From: Lindgomyces ingoldianus
Taxonomy: Eukaryota > Ascomycota > Dothideomycetes > Pleosporales > Lindgomycetaceae
NCBI RefSeq assembly: GCF_010093535.1
Contig: NW_022985164.1
Span: 1,415,629-1,479,628 of the forward strand
Direction: 5' to 3'
Length of the DNA stretch: 64,000 bases
Part shown: piece by piece, positions 12,061-24,952 of the stretch
How positions within the stretch are numbered: position 1 is the stretch's first letter
How the letters are laid out: each line of letters begins with the position of its first letter
Position numbers and translations under genes: made by a program
The notes under the pieces: model-generated
What the model saw: the letters and a program-made list of their open reading frames with translations, nothing else
Told to the model about the DNA's origin: nothing
Databases searched by the model: none

Positions 12061-12716
12061 CCCTTGAAAGTTGCTGTAACTCAACCCAAGGATAATACCT
12101 GTGGCTACACCAATGGTATATCTGTGTCTGCAGTCACTTGCACGGCATCCAAATATGCATGCTTCACCAACGACAGTAGCGGCGCTCATGGCTGCTGTAA
12201 CACGCTGTCTCCTCCTTCAGAGTGCTTTCTTCCAACCTCCTGTGTTCCTTCATCCTCTCTAGACCAATGTACTGGAACGTGCTCAAGCGACTCTTATGTT
12301 ACCAGATGCACTAATTCATTCTTTGCTGAGTGCTACGAGGCGATCTTCATCTACAGTACAATGTGGATGACTGAGTTCGGATGTGCATCGACACCCTATA
12401 CCATCACGGCTGAGCAGATCTACAGCGCTTCGTCCCCTTTGTGCAAGACAAGTGCGCTCAAATCGATCAATCCGAGTGCTTCTCCACTACTAATAGGAAC
12501 CAACGGCCTCAACACCCAGTTGGCCATATTAACCGGTAGGGATTGTCAGGGAAACATGTTTATATTCAATAGCTAAGAGCTGTGTAGATTTTAGCGTCGG
12601 GGCTATGGTTTGTTGTATTGTTGGAGGTTTGGTCGCCGTAAGCATGGTGGTGTATTGGTACGTTCTCTGGCCAAAAAAGAAATTGATGCTAATTTTATGT
12701 AGGCTTTAGACAAAGT
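12061..12716 (+). CDS. Cysteine-rich ectodomain protein with one C-terminal membrane anchor (5' end unresolved)
   Basis: The frame from 12061 encodes a Cys-rich domain starting 'TCGYTNGISVSAVTC', with paired cysteines ('HGCC', 'CTGTCSSDSYVTRC') of a kind common in secreted or surface proteins of filamentous fungi. A short intron (12536-12572, only 37 nt) then joins to a hydrophobic helix ('FSVGAMVCCIVGGLVAVSMV') and a basic end ('WPKKKLMLIL'), which predicts a type I single-pass protein. The intron is shorter than its neighbours', so the junction is uncertain. An in-frame TAG at 12058-12060 can serve as a splice acceptor; the exon with the signal peptide should lie upstream but I could not find it. 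Function unknown. Confidence 0.4.
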
Positions 12717-14294
12717 ACTGGAGGCCCAGAAAAGGTTACGCTGCTAAATCTCCACTAGAAGCAAATACAGGAAACAAAAAAAGGCCGCCTCAAGGACTCA
12801 AACGACGGGAATGAGCTTTGTCACTGAAGGCTCTGTCGCTGTGGTTAGACAACAGATCAAGAGAGAGAGTATGGAATATATTTAAACTATATTGAGAAGC
12901 CATACTAGTGACCGCCACCATGGACACAGCTTCTAATTTCTACTACCACTACCCACTCCTGCCTCACGACCCAAGCTTCTCCTTCAACTCATTTTTCCTC
13001 TTCAAGGCCCACGCCTTAAATGGGTCCCCACACTCAGGTCCCTCCTCAACTTCACAACCCGATCCTCCCCATTTGGCGCTAAAGCCGCTTCCACACAGCA
13101 TTCAACTTCGGAAATTTGGTTAATTCGATGCCAGACCACAGAGCAGAGCACACCCAGGGAAATGCGCCGATATCGGCTACACTATACTTGCCGCCGTTCT
13201 TGCCAACGATATATTGTCGACCTGTCGGGTCGTTGAGGCACGCTTCGAGCACAGAGTACGGACTCTTGGTTCATTTTAGTAGTGGCCAATCCCGTATTGA
13301 ATTTATTGGGTACATAACGGAAGGAGTGCTGATTGTCCTTCATGATGACAGCACGTTTAACCTGCTTTGGCCGGGGATGCGAACATCCTCTAAATGCGGA
13401 TGAGGATGTGGATACTGCCCTTCGTTTTGCTAGTTCATCGGCTCAACCGTAGATGTTATCGGCTCCTCTATGTGAGAGATGCATACTAGCGAACGCCGGA
13501 CAAGTAGAAATACATGCGCTAGGATATCACACTTATTAGACGCTTCGCTTAGATTTCGGTGGTCTAGAACTCTAATTCAACATCTAGGATGGTGATGAAG
13601 AGGCAATAAGTATGTCCCGATTACTGATCTTCGGCATCCCGCGCTTACTTTCAGTCCCTAGGATAGAAATAAAATAGGCCTGAATACATCCGCAAAGACG
13701 TGATGGCTACTATTATCCAATGTGGAGGGTCTTAGGATTCCGCTGGCGATGTTGATAGGAAGCTAGGGTATGTGTTTAATAGGTGCAAGATACAAAAATG
13801 CAAGGCATTGAAGGTATAAACAACGGAAAGAAATCCCCGACAGTCAGATGAAACATTAAAACTTCGAACGGTCCCCACAACCATCTAAATTGGTCCCAAA
13901 ATGGCGGAGACAAGGGTTAAGATTAGCGAGAGGAAGTCCATCCCACGCACGCAACACGTCAATCACTCCTGCATGTGAGGGTCGAATAATAGCAACATCC
14001 ACACCATCCATTTCCGGAAACTTACAGCCCCGTCGACAGCGCCCCATCATCCCCACGGCCCGTCCCGCAGAATCTCGTGTCCTGCAGTAAAGGCGATTCG
14101 ACGTGTGTCTAATCAGGTGCTGCTGGAACCGCACTCGCTCCTTTCACTTCACCGCAAAGGCTGCTTGATAAGGTTAGCTTACGACGTCTTCCTGTCGTCA
14201 TCAGCCATTCGGAACATTTCCCGGCCAACAACTACCTGGAAAGAGCCACGGCAATCTGACTGGACACCCTATTGCGCCGGAGCTGAGACCGAGA
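12717..14294. other. Region without recognisable genes
   Basis: Short frames on both strands (12908-13123, 13116-13403 and 14105-14401 plus; 13856-14134 minus) have no recognisable domain or splice links. I see no repeat or transposon ends. Confidence 0.45.
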
Positions 14295-15203
14295 ATGGTA
14301 GAGGTAGACGGCCTGTCGGCTCGGGCCGGAGAAGCAAATGGAGTTCCAGACTATATAAGATGTGGCGCATGCAACAGACTACTAGGCTCGACGTCGCCTG
14401 ACGGAGGATTAGCCCCTGCCGCTACGGAACCAGCAACGGAAACAAAAGGCCAAGACTGCAACACGTGCCATCCGTTTCGGGAACTCTACGACGCGATGAC
14501 TGTTGCGGATATGGAATATGCTTCACATCAAGACCGCCGACCGACTTTTGGACCGCGGCAGAAAGCCCTGGAAGCTAAGAAAGAGGCCCATAGGAACTAT
14601 GCGAACCTTATCTTGAAGCTGGAGGAGGCCCATCGCAAGTTTCATGAAGAACGACAACTACAGCGCCAACCACGGCAACAGCAAGACCAAGAGCAGCAAA
14701 ATGTAGAAACTCTCGGGAGCGCAAAACGTCCACGAAGCCCATCCACACCCTCATTCCCAGAAATATCCTGCCCAGCAAAACGCCTCTGCATATCCGGCCA
14801 GCCTAAAAAAGTCACATTCGACGCATCTGTCGCTTTCCGCAACGAGAAAGAGTACAGGATGGCTCAGGCCTTCCAGCGTTCAGACGAACGCTATGTTCGT
14901 GGGAGGAACGCGGCGCCGGAGGGTAGTGAGTATCTGGATACCAGTGGCCATCAGCAAGACTTCAAGAGCTTTTTTCGAGAGAAATGGAAGGGGCGGAAAT
15001 GGGTTGCTTCGTCTGAGCCGAAGGTCGAAGACAGTTTGGGGGAGTTCACGGAAGCAGACGACAGTGTTGGAGGCGCTGAGAATGAGCCAGACGCGAATGT
15101 CCACAATCAGGTGGTTCTGTTAGTCAAGGAAGAAGCAGCAGAAAGCTCGTATCCAACTATTTTGCCTCCAGAGGAGCGAGGTAGAGAAACGAAAGGGGTC
15201 TAG
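14295..15203 (+). CDS. Hypothetical protein with N-terminal CxxC pairs and a Gln-rich helix
   Basis: This uninterrupted frame of 302 codons is not one I recognise. The N-terminal third has two Cys-x2-Cys pairs (CGAC near residues 23-26 and CNTC near 55-58) that could bind one zinc ion. It continues with a strongly charged helix (near 'ALEAKKEAHRNYANLILKLE'), a Gln-rich run, a proline/serine linker with basic 'SAKRPRSPS', and an acidic tail. This composition suggests a nuclear or cytosolic protein without membrane segments. No neighbour points to a role. Confidence 0.5.
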   Translation: MVEVDGLSARAGEANGVPDYIRCGACNRLLGSTSPDGGLAPAATEPATETKGQDCNTCHPFRELYDAMTVADMEYASHQDRRPTFGPRQKALEAKKEAHRNYANLILKLEEAHRKFHEERQLQRQPRQQQDQEQQNVETLGSAKRPRSPSTPSFPEISCPAKRLCISGQPKKVTFDASVAFRNEKEYRMAQAFQRSDERYVRGRNAAPEGSEYLDTSGHQQDFKSFFREKWKGRKWVASSEPKVEDSLGEFTEADDSVGGAENEPDANVHNQVVLLVKEEAAESSYPTILPPEERGRETKGV

Positions 15204-15909
15204 GACGATGCCGAAGGGCGCACATATTCAATTACCCCATATATTAGGACACGGTTGAGTCCGATCCTACGTCGCATTCCCTGACGAGACCCAAGGGTCT
15301 AGTTCCGCCTCGACTGAAGGAATTATCGCACACATCAGTGCAGCCCCAGCTACTACCATCAAGAGCTGACAGAACAACCAAATCACGTCAAGAGCAACAA
15401 AAATACATGTCGTAAATGGAGCCTCTTCTGATGGTTGAGTAACTCTCAAACGCGTAATGGAATATTTAAAGATAATAGAATAAATAAGAGCATCACATGC
15501 CCAGTGAGAGCCTTGAGCTATTCATTCCCAAACTTTGAACGACCCAAAAGTCTCCTAGTCTGATAGCTTTCCATTAATGAGTCTCTCGATCTTCTTTACT
15601 ATCTTGTCGACGTGAAAATTCATGAGATCTACGGAAGAAATCCAAATTTTGACATCCATCAAGTGTCCCAAGTAATTACGTGTACCATTATAAATATAGG
15701 TGTCTTCTCTGGATAAGACCTAGTAGAAAAGATACCATTCAGAAAATGAGGACGAGCCTCTCCTCTGGAACATAGCAGAGGCAATTTAGGACATAAATAT
15801 ACACTATATTGGCGTTCTCCCTTATCCCAGCAAATGTTCAACAGTTAGACTCTGAGAACGTGTAGCAAAACAACGAGAACCTCGGTGCATGGATAGCTGT
15901 AAATTGACA
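15204..15909. other. Convergent intergenic region
   Basis: This lies between the 3' ends of a plus-strand hypothetical gene and a minus-strand regulator gene. It is AT-rich with several short frames and nothing identifiable. Confidence 0.5.
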
Positions 15910-18900
15910 TCAATCCCAGAATGATTGCTGCTGGTCAGGCTCGTTTAACATTTCTTGATCCCCATCTATGGTGGTGGCGAATGGAAGAGGATTCTGTTCA
16001 TCATGAGTCGTAGTGAATAGATGCGTGAATATTGAATACAGAGGTCCTGTATTCGCTAAGAAGTCTTGAAAAGCAGCAGGTGTATCAGCCTGCCTGGAGA
16101 ATCCTTCTTTAGCCTGAGGGATGCCCGGGCGGTTCGTTGTTTCGTATTCACATGGGTTCATCGTGATGTCGTGTGGGTGAATGCTAAAATTCTTCCCAGC
16201 ACCACTCTTCAACCACTCCGATGATTCTTCTGCTAAGACCGGAGATTTCCTTGCGCTAAAGCTCGATGCTTGGGGTTCAAATGTTGGCGTATACTTGGTA
16301 TCATTTCTTAGTAGCTCAGCAATTTCTGGCTTGACGTTTTTGATGACCTTCTGGACGAGCCCGAGTACTACGCTGTAGGCACGTTTTGCGGTGGCGTTGT
16401 TTTGAGCCATGGCCTTTAACCACCGCATGAGCTTGTGCAGTGATGAGGCAATTTGCTGACAATCCTGGATTGTTTGATATTCCTGAGTAGAATGGGTGAC
16501 CTCATAGGAGAGTTCCAGGAGCAGGATTGCGAGACCCTGCATGAGACTGTGAACAACAGACCACCATGGACCCATCTGATAGAGCTTTGCGGGTTCGATC
16601 TTATCTGGGAAAAGCTGTGCTACTGATATTGCTGCGCTGATGCAAGACTGGGCAGTTCTTTTGTTGAAATTGTTGGATCCCTCACTTTGATTCTCAATGC
16701 GGCGGTCGAGTCTACACAAGCAGGATCGGGTAATGAGAATCCTCGTGCTTTGATAATACATTTCGAGTATCAGCCGCTCACGCCGGAAAATCTGGTCGCT
16801 GTTGGGTAGTGAAAAGTTGAAACCGGGCGGTAGATTTGACGCCCAGGTTTCAAGTTCCTGGCTGAGCTCCACAATGATTTTCTGCACATCTTCCCAAGAT
16901 TTGCTGACAAGTCTTGCAGAGTACAAGCCGATGATGGTGTTATGCGTGATCATACCGAGCTTAGCCCAGCTATTAAGAAATGACCCTGAATTTGACGGCT
17001 CACTGAGGGACCAAGCGGGAATAGAGGAGCCTTTCCTTGAGGATGTTGTTGAGCCCGTTCCTGAATAGGCCAGGTCATGCGATCCGGGTTTTCTGGCCCG
17101 GCTGTCGAGATGAGCGACTACGGTTGCCTCGTCCATCTCTTCGGTAGAGAGCGGTAGCGGCAGTGGCACTGAGCAATACACCTCGTGCACAACACTTGGG
17201 CGGCCAGAGACGGCGGACAGAACTCGTTCCAGAGAATAAAGACCCCACCACATTCGTACTAGAGTCTCTTTCCTCACTGCGGAAGTCGATCGATCTTCAT
17301 TTCGTACATGTAATCCAAGCGCATAGGCAAGCCGTACCGAGATGCCAATGACAACCCAAGCCCTATCATTATAGTTAACATACTGGGCTAATGGGTTAGG
17401 ACCTACATAGGTACCTAGAATTGATATGTAGGAGGAGAATGAGAAGCGACGTTCTAAGTACTTATTAATGTGCCCAATAGCAAGGTAATATAGAGATAGA
17501 AGTCCAATTATCTGCATTTGCAAGAGATCGGGATTGGACACCCAAGAAGGGTCTCTGAGGCCTAAGATACTTGCACGTGAGTGATATATCACATGGTCTC
17601 GCTCTAGAGTGTGTTAGTCGCCAGCTCATACAGGAAATTGTTCGGTCTTACCATCGCCACGCCAGTTCGCTTCCGTCAAATGAGAGTAGACAGCGCCGAC
17701 GGCAAAAACTAGGTTCAATATCGCCTGCCACTTTTCGGGCAAATTGATGGGTGTCCCCCGGCCTACCGAAGCGTAGAAGTGATAGAACTGGTTCCTGAAA
17801 ATTCTTTCGGCAAGGATCGGGAAGGAGGTTTGCACGGATTGCATGTAACAATTGAAGAGTTTCTCCGCTATCGCAAATGGTGGTAGTTCGAGAGGATCAA
17901 CCATCGAATCTGTCTCGAGCTTTTCGTCGTCCAAATAAAAGTTGAAATTGCTCAGTTGCGACGGAGGTCCTGAGTCTTTGGCCTGACGACGTTTCATCGC
18001 ATCCATACGCTGTGCAGCTGCATTAGGGTTGTCTCCTGGTGGGCCGTATGGACCCTCGTACTTATCACCATCCTCAGCTGGGCGGTCTACGTCATGGTGC
18101 AAGCGACGGAACCATTGAATCTCAGAATTCTTGCCTATGAACCCTGTTGCTCGTGATTGCTCGCTACTGAGCAAGTCCTCGTCAAGGAGATCCAGATCCT
18201 CATTTGATCTACCAAGGTGAAAGAACGATTAGCATGAGCTCTGCTTGAAGTGGACTGGAAAGGGGAAGTGGTACCACCAGATGATAATGATATGCGCATT
18301 GTCAGCTGGAATGCCACTCAAGTAGCGCCTCCAAAGGACTTTGTCAGTATCAAAATAAGGTCTGATACTTGTACCGAGGGTTTAGTACCCAACTTCTGCA
18401 CTAGCCAAAGCTTCCCCCCTTTCCTCTTCCTGATCGGGGAATCTTTTTGTTTCGGGGGACTTTTGGATTGACAAGGCGGCATCCGCGACATCTTCAACAA
18501 CCTAAATTATTATTAAACTCGGGGAACCTGGATGACGACGTAGATGTTGGGGACATACACCTGCTAGCACACTCTCAATTCTTTTCCTATCCACAGTTCC
18601 AACTCGTTCAAGTAGGTCTTTCAATATCTTAATCATATCTTGATTCTGGTTTGTGGCCCTAATATTTGTTAGCCTCTCCGTGAACACAAAGGGGCTCGTC
18701 ACTTACGTTCTGAGCCGATCTTTTCGACTTGATATATAAACACATGCCGTGTCGTTGTCACGACAATTTTGGCAGGGTTGGACTCCATTGCATTTCACTT
18801 TCCGCGTCCGGCATGTCACACAGGCTCGCTGGACTCTGTGTCTGTTGGTTCCGCTATGCCTGTAGCTTGTTTCGCCAGGTCTTTCAAGCCGAGGGATTGC

Positions 18901-19014
18901 GACCTTGGACGGAGGGCCCATTCCGGACCCAAGGTTCTGCCCAAACGACATATCGATCCAAGGATGTTCCAACCGCAGTGAAGATTGCGATTCGAAAGCG
19001 GTGTCGACGCTCAC
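15910..19014 (-). CDS. Zn(II)2Cys6 transcription factor with fungal-specific regulatory domain
   Basis: This is a nuclear regulator of 923 residues. Deduced exons on the minus strand are 19014-18707, 18658-18559, 18501-18389, 18208-17652 and 17603-15910; all phases agree. The binuclear cluster is C65-x2-C68-x6-C75-x5-C81-x2-C84-x6-C91 with the basic RTRKVK stretch. A dimerisation-type helix follows ('NQDMIKILKDLLERVG'). The sequence 'SRATGFIGKNSEIQW' is a conserved junction in one large class of fungal activators. The middle region (about residues 290-620) is the Fungal_trans type, including 'WWGLYSLERVLSAVSGRPS'. The C-terminal 150 residues are low in complexity. It is transcribed away from CAB2 with about 870 bp between the start codons. 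The regulon is unknown. Confidence 0.88.
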
Positions 19015-19881
19015 GAGGAGATCGAGAATTTACCATTGAATCCAGCCATATCAATAACACATGACGAAATCACGGGCCGTGGGAAGAAGGGTGAAGGCGT
19101 TAGCTGTGTCGCCACCGCTCTCCGCGGGGAAACATGTCGAACAAAACAGCCTGACCCCGAAGCGTGGCGGGCGCTCAGATTGGACGGTGCCTTCGGGATT
19201 TGTTCCCAGCGAATGACGGCTCTCAGATGCGACCCCATCTTGACGCTCTGAGAGGACAAGCTCCATCTGACCTGTTTTCTCACGGCTACTTTGAACCCCT
19301 GGACGATCTGCGCACTACAGAATCACGTGGCTAGGTATATGGATATCGTCGTGGGAGGGTCATCGGCGATGGCGCGCAGAAGTTGGGGATAAGTCAGGCC
19401 ATGACCATGGTGCTCGATATGAGAGTGGGAGCAGTCCTCGGTCGCAGCAGAGGATTAGATGAGAGCTTGCCCTGAGGTATTAGTAAAGCGTCGACGAACA
19501 GATTAGGGGAATGCAGTGATGGGCGAAGAAAGCAGCTGTCGTCGTTCGATTAGAGCTCCGAAGTCCTAAGGCAAAACAAGACGACATCAAGCATCGCGAC
19601 ACAGAGGAGCGGTCACTTCAAATATTTTCTCGTCATCCGTGGAACGCACAGCCATCGTGAGATCGAAAGATTAGATCGACGATGAAGTCTGTGGGCTTCA
19701 CGCGACATCGACGCCATCGGGGATGAAAGTGACAGTAACCACGTGACTTTATGATACCGAGTATGTATGCACGCCAAGACCGAGGACATGCCGGGTCACC
19801 ACACCACCCCCACTATAGTTGCTACAAAAGTATGGATCATGTCCTCTGCTTTCTCCATGAAACTGCAAACTTGCTGCCGCC
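19015..19881. other. Divergent promoter region between a Zn2Cys6 gene and CAB2
   Basis: This is 867 bp shared by two divergent genes. Short frames are present but nothing codes convincingly. Both core promoters should lie here; I could not assign a TATA box with confidence. Confidence 0.5.
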
Positions 19882-21015
19882 ATGACAAGCAGTATTGAGG
19901 CAGACGAGAGCCATTACTTCACCAACAACCCTCCACCAAAGGACCTTAAGGGAAACGTTACTCTTGCTCGTGAGTTCATCGGTCGCCATGCAGACGAGGG
20001 ACGCCGCGTTGTGCTAGTAACCTCGGGGGGTACCACAGTGCCCCTAGAGGCCCAGACAGTACGATACATCGACAACTTCTCTGCCGGAACCCGTGGCGCC
20101 ACCAGTGCCGAGTACTTTCTCGAAAATGGATACGCCGTCATCTTCCTCCACCGCCAATTCTCGCTCCTGCCTTACTCACGACACTATTCGCACAACACAC
20201 GGTCGTTCTTGGACTTCATGAAAGAAGAGAATGGACGCGTCACCGTGGACGAGCAGCATCAAGAAGAGATGCTCCGAGTGCTCCGGCAGTACATGGAGGT
20301 GAAAAGAGAGGGCAGGCTGTTAATCTTATCCTTTGTGACCATTACCGAGTATCTATGGGACTTGCGAGAAGTGGCAAAGTTGATGCAGCCCTTAGGGCCC
20401 AGGGCCATGTTCTACCTTGCCGCAGCCGTCTCTGATTTCTTTGTTCCCCACGACCGCATGGTTGAGCACAAGATCCAGTCGTCCGAGGAGTTCAGCCAAG
20501 GCGCAGACGGCCCGAACGGGGCCAGCAACGGGAAGCCGCCCGCAGCCCGGACCGAAGGCCGAAGCTTGATCATTGACCTCGAGCCGGTGCCGAAATTCCT
20601 TAAAGCACTCGTGGATGGGTGGGCGCCCGAGGGCATCATCGTTAGTTTTAAACTTGAGACCGACCCATCCATGTTGGTAAAGAAGGCACAATACTCGATG
20701 AACAAATATGGACACCACCTGGTCATTGGGAACCTACTTTTGACTCGGAAATGGGAAGTTGTCTTCGTCTCCACTGCTGGTGAGAAGTGGATTCGGGTGC
20801 CCCGTAACCGGAGGACGAAAAGTTTCTCTGGGGTGGAATCTCTTGTCGGTGCCGCGGATCTCCTAGCAAAGAAGGAGGTGAGCGATCACTCAGTCAGCAC
20901 AAAATACGCAATTCCACATGGTGAACCTGCCGTCGAGATCGAATCTATCATCATCCCCGAAGTTGCAGAAATGCACACTAAACTGATAGAAGGCGCGCGA
21001 CAGCGGACAATATAA
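19882..21015 (+). CDS. CAB2: Phosphopantothenate-cysteine ligase (PPCS), coenzyme A synthesis
   Basis: This enzyme joins 4'-phosphopantothenate to cysteine, the second step of coenzyme A synthesis from pantothenate. It is intronless and 377 residues long, a normal size for the eukaryotic stand-alone enzyme. Visible hallmarks are '[20 protein letters not shown]' with '[15 protein letters not shown]' (nucleotide-binding loop, about residues 46-80), '[13 protein letters not shown]' (about residues 177-189) and '[18 protein letters not shown]' (about residue 253 on), the fungal counterpart of the substrate-binding strand and helix. A Gly/Ser/Pro-rich insert near residues 205-230 ('[14 protein letters not shown]') breaks the domain and is probably a surface loop. 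Eukaryotic PPCS normally uses ATP rather than CTP (family knowledge). The start at 19882 (CCGCCATGAC) is the first ATG in frame. Confidence 0.95.
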   Translation: MTSSIEADESHYFTNNPPPKDLKGNVTLAREFIGRHADEGRRVVLVTSGGTTVPLEAQTVRYIDNFSAGTRGATSAEYFLENGYAVIFLHRQFSLLPYSRHYSHNTRSFLDFMKEENGRVTVDEQHQEEMLRVLRQYMEVKREGRLLILSFVTITEYLWDLREVAKLMQPLGPRAMFYLAAAVSDFFVPHDRMVEHKIQSSEEFSQGADGPNGASNGKPPAARTEGRSLIIDLEPVPKFLKALVDGWAPEGIIVSFKLETDPSMLVKKAQYSMNKYGHHLVIGNLLLTRKWEVVFVSTAGEKWIRVPRNRRTKSFSGVESLVGAADLLAKKEVSDHSVSTKYAIPHGEPAVEIESIIIPEVAEMHTKLIEGARQRTI

Positions 21016-21241
21016 TCCGGGCCATGATGGTATGGGTGCCACCAGGCTGGCAAGACATGTCGTGTCTGTTATTACTTTTGTACATACTTGGCTGGCCCTT
21101 TTGGTCCAGCGCATTGGGTCAATAGAAATCCAACCTGTGATTTCAGATTTCCTATTCTCGTCATCCTCTTCCTCAATTCCTTAGTCATTCCAACTTGTCA
21201 TCTCCGCCGGCACATGTTCCAGTTCACCCGTTTTATAGATT

Positions 21242-23203
21242 TCACAGGATGATTCGCCACTGCGCCGTTATATGTCGAAGTCTAGCACCAAACATAATCA
21301 AAGTGATCGCACCAATTCCAACCACTCCCACGAAGATACCAGCCAGGGTTCCAAAGCAATCACGGTATCCTACCTTTTCTACCCATGGCACGATGCCGTA
21401 AAGAAACCCAAAAGCGACAATATTTTTTAATCCATTAACAAGTAACAATGCGTCTGAATTAACCGGGAGAGCACAGTCACTGACATAAGCCATCGTAATT
21501 GTGGGAGTCTGTAGGTATGTTAGCACCTTTCATTGTGTTGTGTGGAATTGTTACATACCGCTGCAAGTGCAACGCTTATCATTCCATACCCGAAAAATAG
21601 CGCTACCCAAGAAAGGCTGCGTTCCACGCCATAGCCAAACACGATGCAGCCAGCAGGGGTGATCAAGAACGGGATGATGAGCATATAGAGTCGAGATTCG
21701 GGCTCGTATATTCCGTTATTCTTCTTAGTACGCCATGCACAGAACCAGTCAACAATATTGCCTAATATAATCGTCTTCAGTCAGCTGATCAAAGCCATGA
21801 AAACACAATTGACCTACCTCCAGCCCATGCTCCGAATAGATTTCCAAGCAGGCCCGGGATGTTAAGTAACCCCACGATCTGTGGCCGAAAATTATAAGGG
21901 GGGGCCTGTAACACAAAAGATTGCAGGATGTTGACGGCTACGACTACAACGAGGGAGATGGAGTAGCAAAGAAACGAGAAAATGACCGCAGGGTACACGA
22001 TCATAGGGAGCGGCCTAATTGCCATAAGAACAAGATTTGTTTTCGGAGTTCCCGACCAGAGACTAAGTTCTTGGAGGAAGGTCTTCTTGGGAACCTGGGG
22101 GACCGGAAAACTGGACGGTTGGCGTGCGACCTCTTTAACACTGGATGATTTGATTTTCTCAACGCTGAATCCTTCTTCCGAAACCGAGGCCAAGCCGGAC
22201 GTGCTAGCATCGAGTCTTGACTTTCCCAGGTCTCGATTGTAACGGGTCTCAGGCACGAACAAAAGCACTGCGACAAAGTTGATCGCTAGAGACAATCAGC
22301 ACTCCCCCCATACTCTCTCATAAGTGGAGTAAAATACTAACCAGTGAATATCACGGCTATCCACTTATGCCAGCGCCATCCCAGACTCTGCACGATAAAC
22401 CCGCAAATCAAAGGCCCGATTGTGTTCCCCCCAGAAATTGCGTTCATGTAAATGCCCATTTTGGCGCCACGTTCGTGAAGGAAGTACAAGTCCTAGACAA
22501 TGTCTCAGTCAATGTTTGGAAAAATGCCACCCTATCCGACAACTTGAAGTTCTCGGCAGTCCCAGGAGCCAGGTAAGAGCACACGCTCCAAACTTACGTT
22601 TACCATTGAGGCACCTAGAGCTTCGGTTGAGGACCCAGCGAATGCTGCAATGATGTTGGACCACATGAGGCTTTCGAAAGACTGTGCAGTAGCTCCCCAC
22701 ACGTAGCAGAGACAGAGGAGGAGCGAGGCGAAGACGAAAATAGGGCGCTTCCCGAAGTAGTTGGCTAGGGGCACCCAGAAGAAGTTGAACACGCCAAGGA
22801 CGAGGATTGGCCAGAGAAGCAGATTGCTTGTTTCGGTCATCGACTTGTTGAACTCGAGATGTAGGCCGAAGAATGCGGGTGCGAGACCACCAATCGCATA
22901 GTTGGTGAGGAAAGTGAATGCACAGCTTGTGGTCGTTAGGTCACATACTCTCGTGTGTTTCCAGGTAATCCAATATACATTGATGTAAAAGCAACATGTT
23001 TCTTCCACAGAGGCCAACATAGTGGGTCATTTGGGTCCGTCTTTGAGGGAGCTGGGACAAGAACGATCTCAGCACCATTCTCGCCTCTCTCTGTGCCCAG
23101 CATTAGCAACTAAGATGCCGATAAAATACATCCGAACTGTACCTTGCTGCAGTTTGACCGTTCCCTCTGACTGGTCCAATTCTTTGAGAGATGTGAGACG
23201 CAT
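21242..23203 (-). CDS. Major facilitator superfamily transporter
   Basis: This is a plasma-membrane or vacuolar transporter of 529 residues. Seven exons on the minus strand fit with consistent phases: 23203-23143, 23090-22979, 22925-22598, 22492-22342, 22285-21818, 21761-21559 and 21508-21242. The N-terminus carries the typical fungal MFS start 'LVPAPSKTDPNDPL' before the first helix ('FTSICAFTFLTNYAIGGLAP'). The first six helices include a 'YFGKRPIF' loop matching the A-like MFS signature. A long hydrophilic loop (about 80 residues, Ser/Lys-rich) separates the two halves, and the second half has the remaining helices ending 'GAITLIMFGARLRHITAQW'. The second intron uses an AAG acceptor. The substrate cannot be inferred. 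It is convergent with CAB2, with 226 bp between the stops. Confidence 0.88.
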
Positions 23204-24952
23204 CGTAGGGTTTTTTTTTCCACCGGCCTCAATTAGAATATAAAATTGATACCCAAGACCAAAACCAGGTTGTATCACTGGACTTATCTTGCGGCGGGTT
23301 CATCGAGTTGGCTATGGAGGAGAAGGGATCCGAGATGATAAGCTCTCTCAAGCACTCGAAGGCCTTAACCCGAAAACGCTAGCGGAAGTGACAGGATTAG
23401 ATATCTTCTCATGGCCGGCATTCATTATTTATATCTACCTTGTATCTCGTCGCTAATCTATCTGATCTTCGGGTTGACGGACGTCCTAGTAGGTTCCGAC
23501 ATGGATTGGATCTCCCATGCCGGCCCCGCAGTGCCGAGGGCAGAACAGGGGACTTTGCGAGCCATCGTTGCGTTGTTCGGATGGGATGCGCTCTTCCGCT
23601 GCGTGTGGAAACGGTTAGACAAATGATGCCCTTAGGAGCATATTAAGTGAGCTTACTGCTCTTAGACACCGGGAAGGGATGCAATGAACGGCGATGTTAA
23701 GGCCTTTACGAGTTCTGCGATGAATTCTCAGTTTAAGAGCATCATGGCTTGTCTTCCTGCCACTTCGACGACCCAGTACAATCATGCAGAACCGATCTTA
23801 TCGATACTGGTCTGCCGGGGTGGCGAACCTCCCGCCAACAGTCATGGAGGTGGCTGAGACGACGACGCGCTGTGGAAGGCACCGATTCCGACGATGCAAC
23901 CTGCTGGTCGCTTCACGACTCCGATATCGTGCCTCGCATTCAGCCCTCGCATCACCCTCAGAGCCCGACTGGTTGTGCTCACGGCTCCATGCGTAAGATG
24001 TGTCCAGGACTCTTTCCTAGTTTGCATTGTCTCCTTAACTTCTGATATCTCTATTTTTTCCCCGCCATCTTGTTCTGTCATCAAACGACGGCTCGCATTT
24101 CTATCCTGGCTTGCATCTGTAGTAACTGGTGTGCCAACACGATTCATCTCTATTGTTATTTGTGTTTTGGTTTATCACCTCTACCAAAAAAAAATGGGGA
24201 TAGTTACATTCTAGCGATGCTGTACGCCACTACGTGCCATTCGATCCCTCGCTTCTCGGGCACAAAGAAGGCCTTGCGTCACCACAGCCTTCCTCTAGCT
24301 GCGTCCGCGGATGTAGCCCCATCTTCTTCCGACATTCGGTGGCGTTTCGGTTCTTTCTGAGATGCATGAATGCCTTGTTATCGCCTGCCGGAAGGATGAT
24401 GTGCATGGCCAGGAGATGCCATCGTTTGAGAGCGTATCTCGACAGACGCCATCAACCAGCCATCAAGGGATTAGGCAATTGACAACACAGCCATCCCTTG
24501 CTTAACTCTTCTCAACAGTGGTCTTCTCTATCAGGCTACGACTGACGCCTTTCCGCGCGGCACCGACTGCCTATTGGACAACGCAATCAGTACGACGTCT
24601 TTTAGCTGGTCGAACAGGGAAATCACACAGCGAGATCTTTTGTTGCGATCAATAAAGCTCACCAACAAATCCGGGGAACAGGTTCGATGTAACGCGAACC
24701 CTTGCAACTTCAGATTTCCCCCCAAAACCAACCTCCAATTCTGGCCAGAGTGGTTACTTGATAAACAATGTCTCACCCCTTGGGTCCAGCAGACGGGATT
24801 GCGCATGTATATATCGTGGTTGCTTGCCTATCGCTGTTATCAAGGTTATCGTGTTCTGATAGCCCTCTTGTCTACCCACATTCGTTTGTGTCTATCACCG
24901 TCGACCATCTAATCACTACACTCTCCTTTCGTTATTCTCATCACACTTGAAC
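23204..24952. other. Intergenic region (1.7 kb) between divergent genes
   Basis: This separates the MFS transporter start from the start of an unknown plus-strand gene. Open frames up to about 112 codons occur (24574-24912), without recognisable features. The last 200 bp are pyrimidine-rich and probably form the leader of the next gene. Confidence 0.5.

Noticed and set aside
15910..23203. Possible secondary-metabolite cluster (Zn2Cys6 regulator, CAB2, MFS transporter)
   Set aside because: There is no polyketide synthase, peptide synthetase, terpene cyclase or tailoring enzyme. CAB2 is a housekeeping gene, so the grouping is probably chance.
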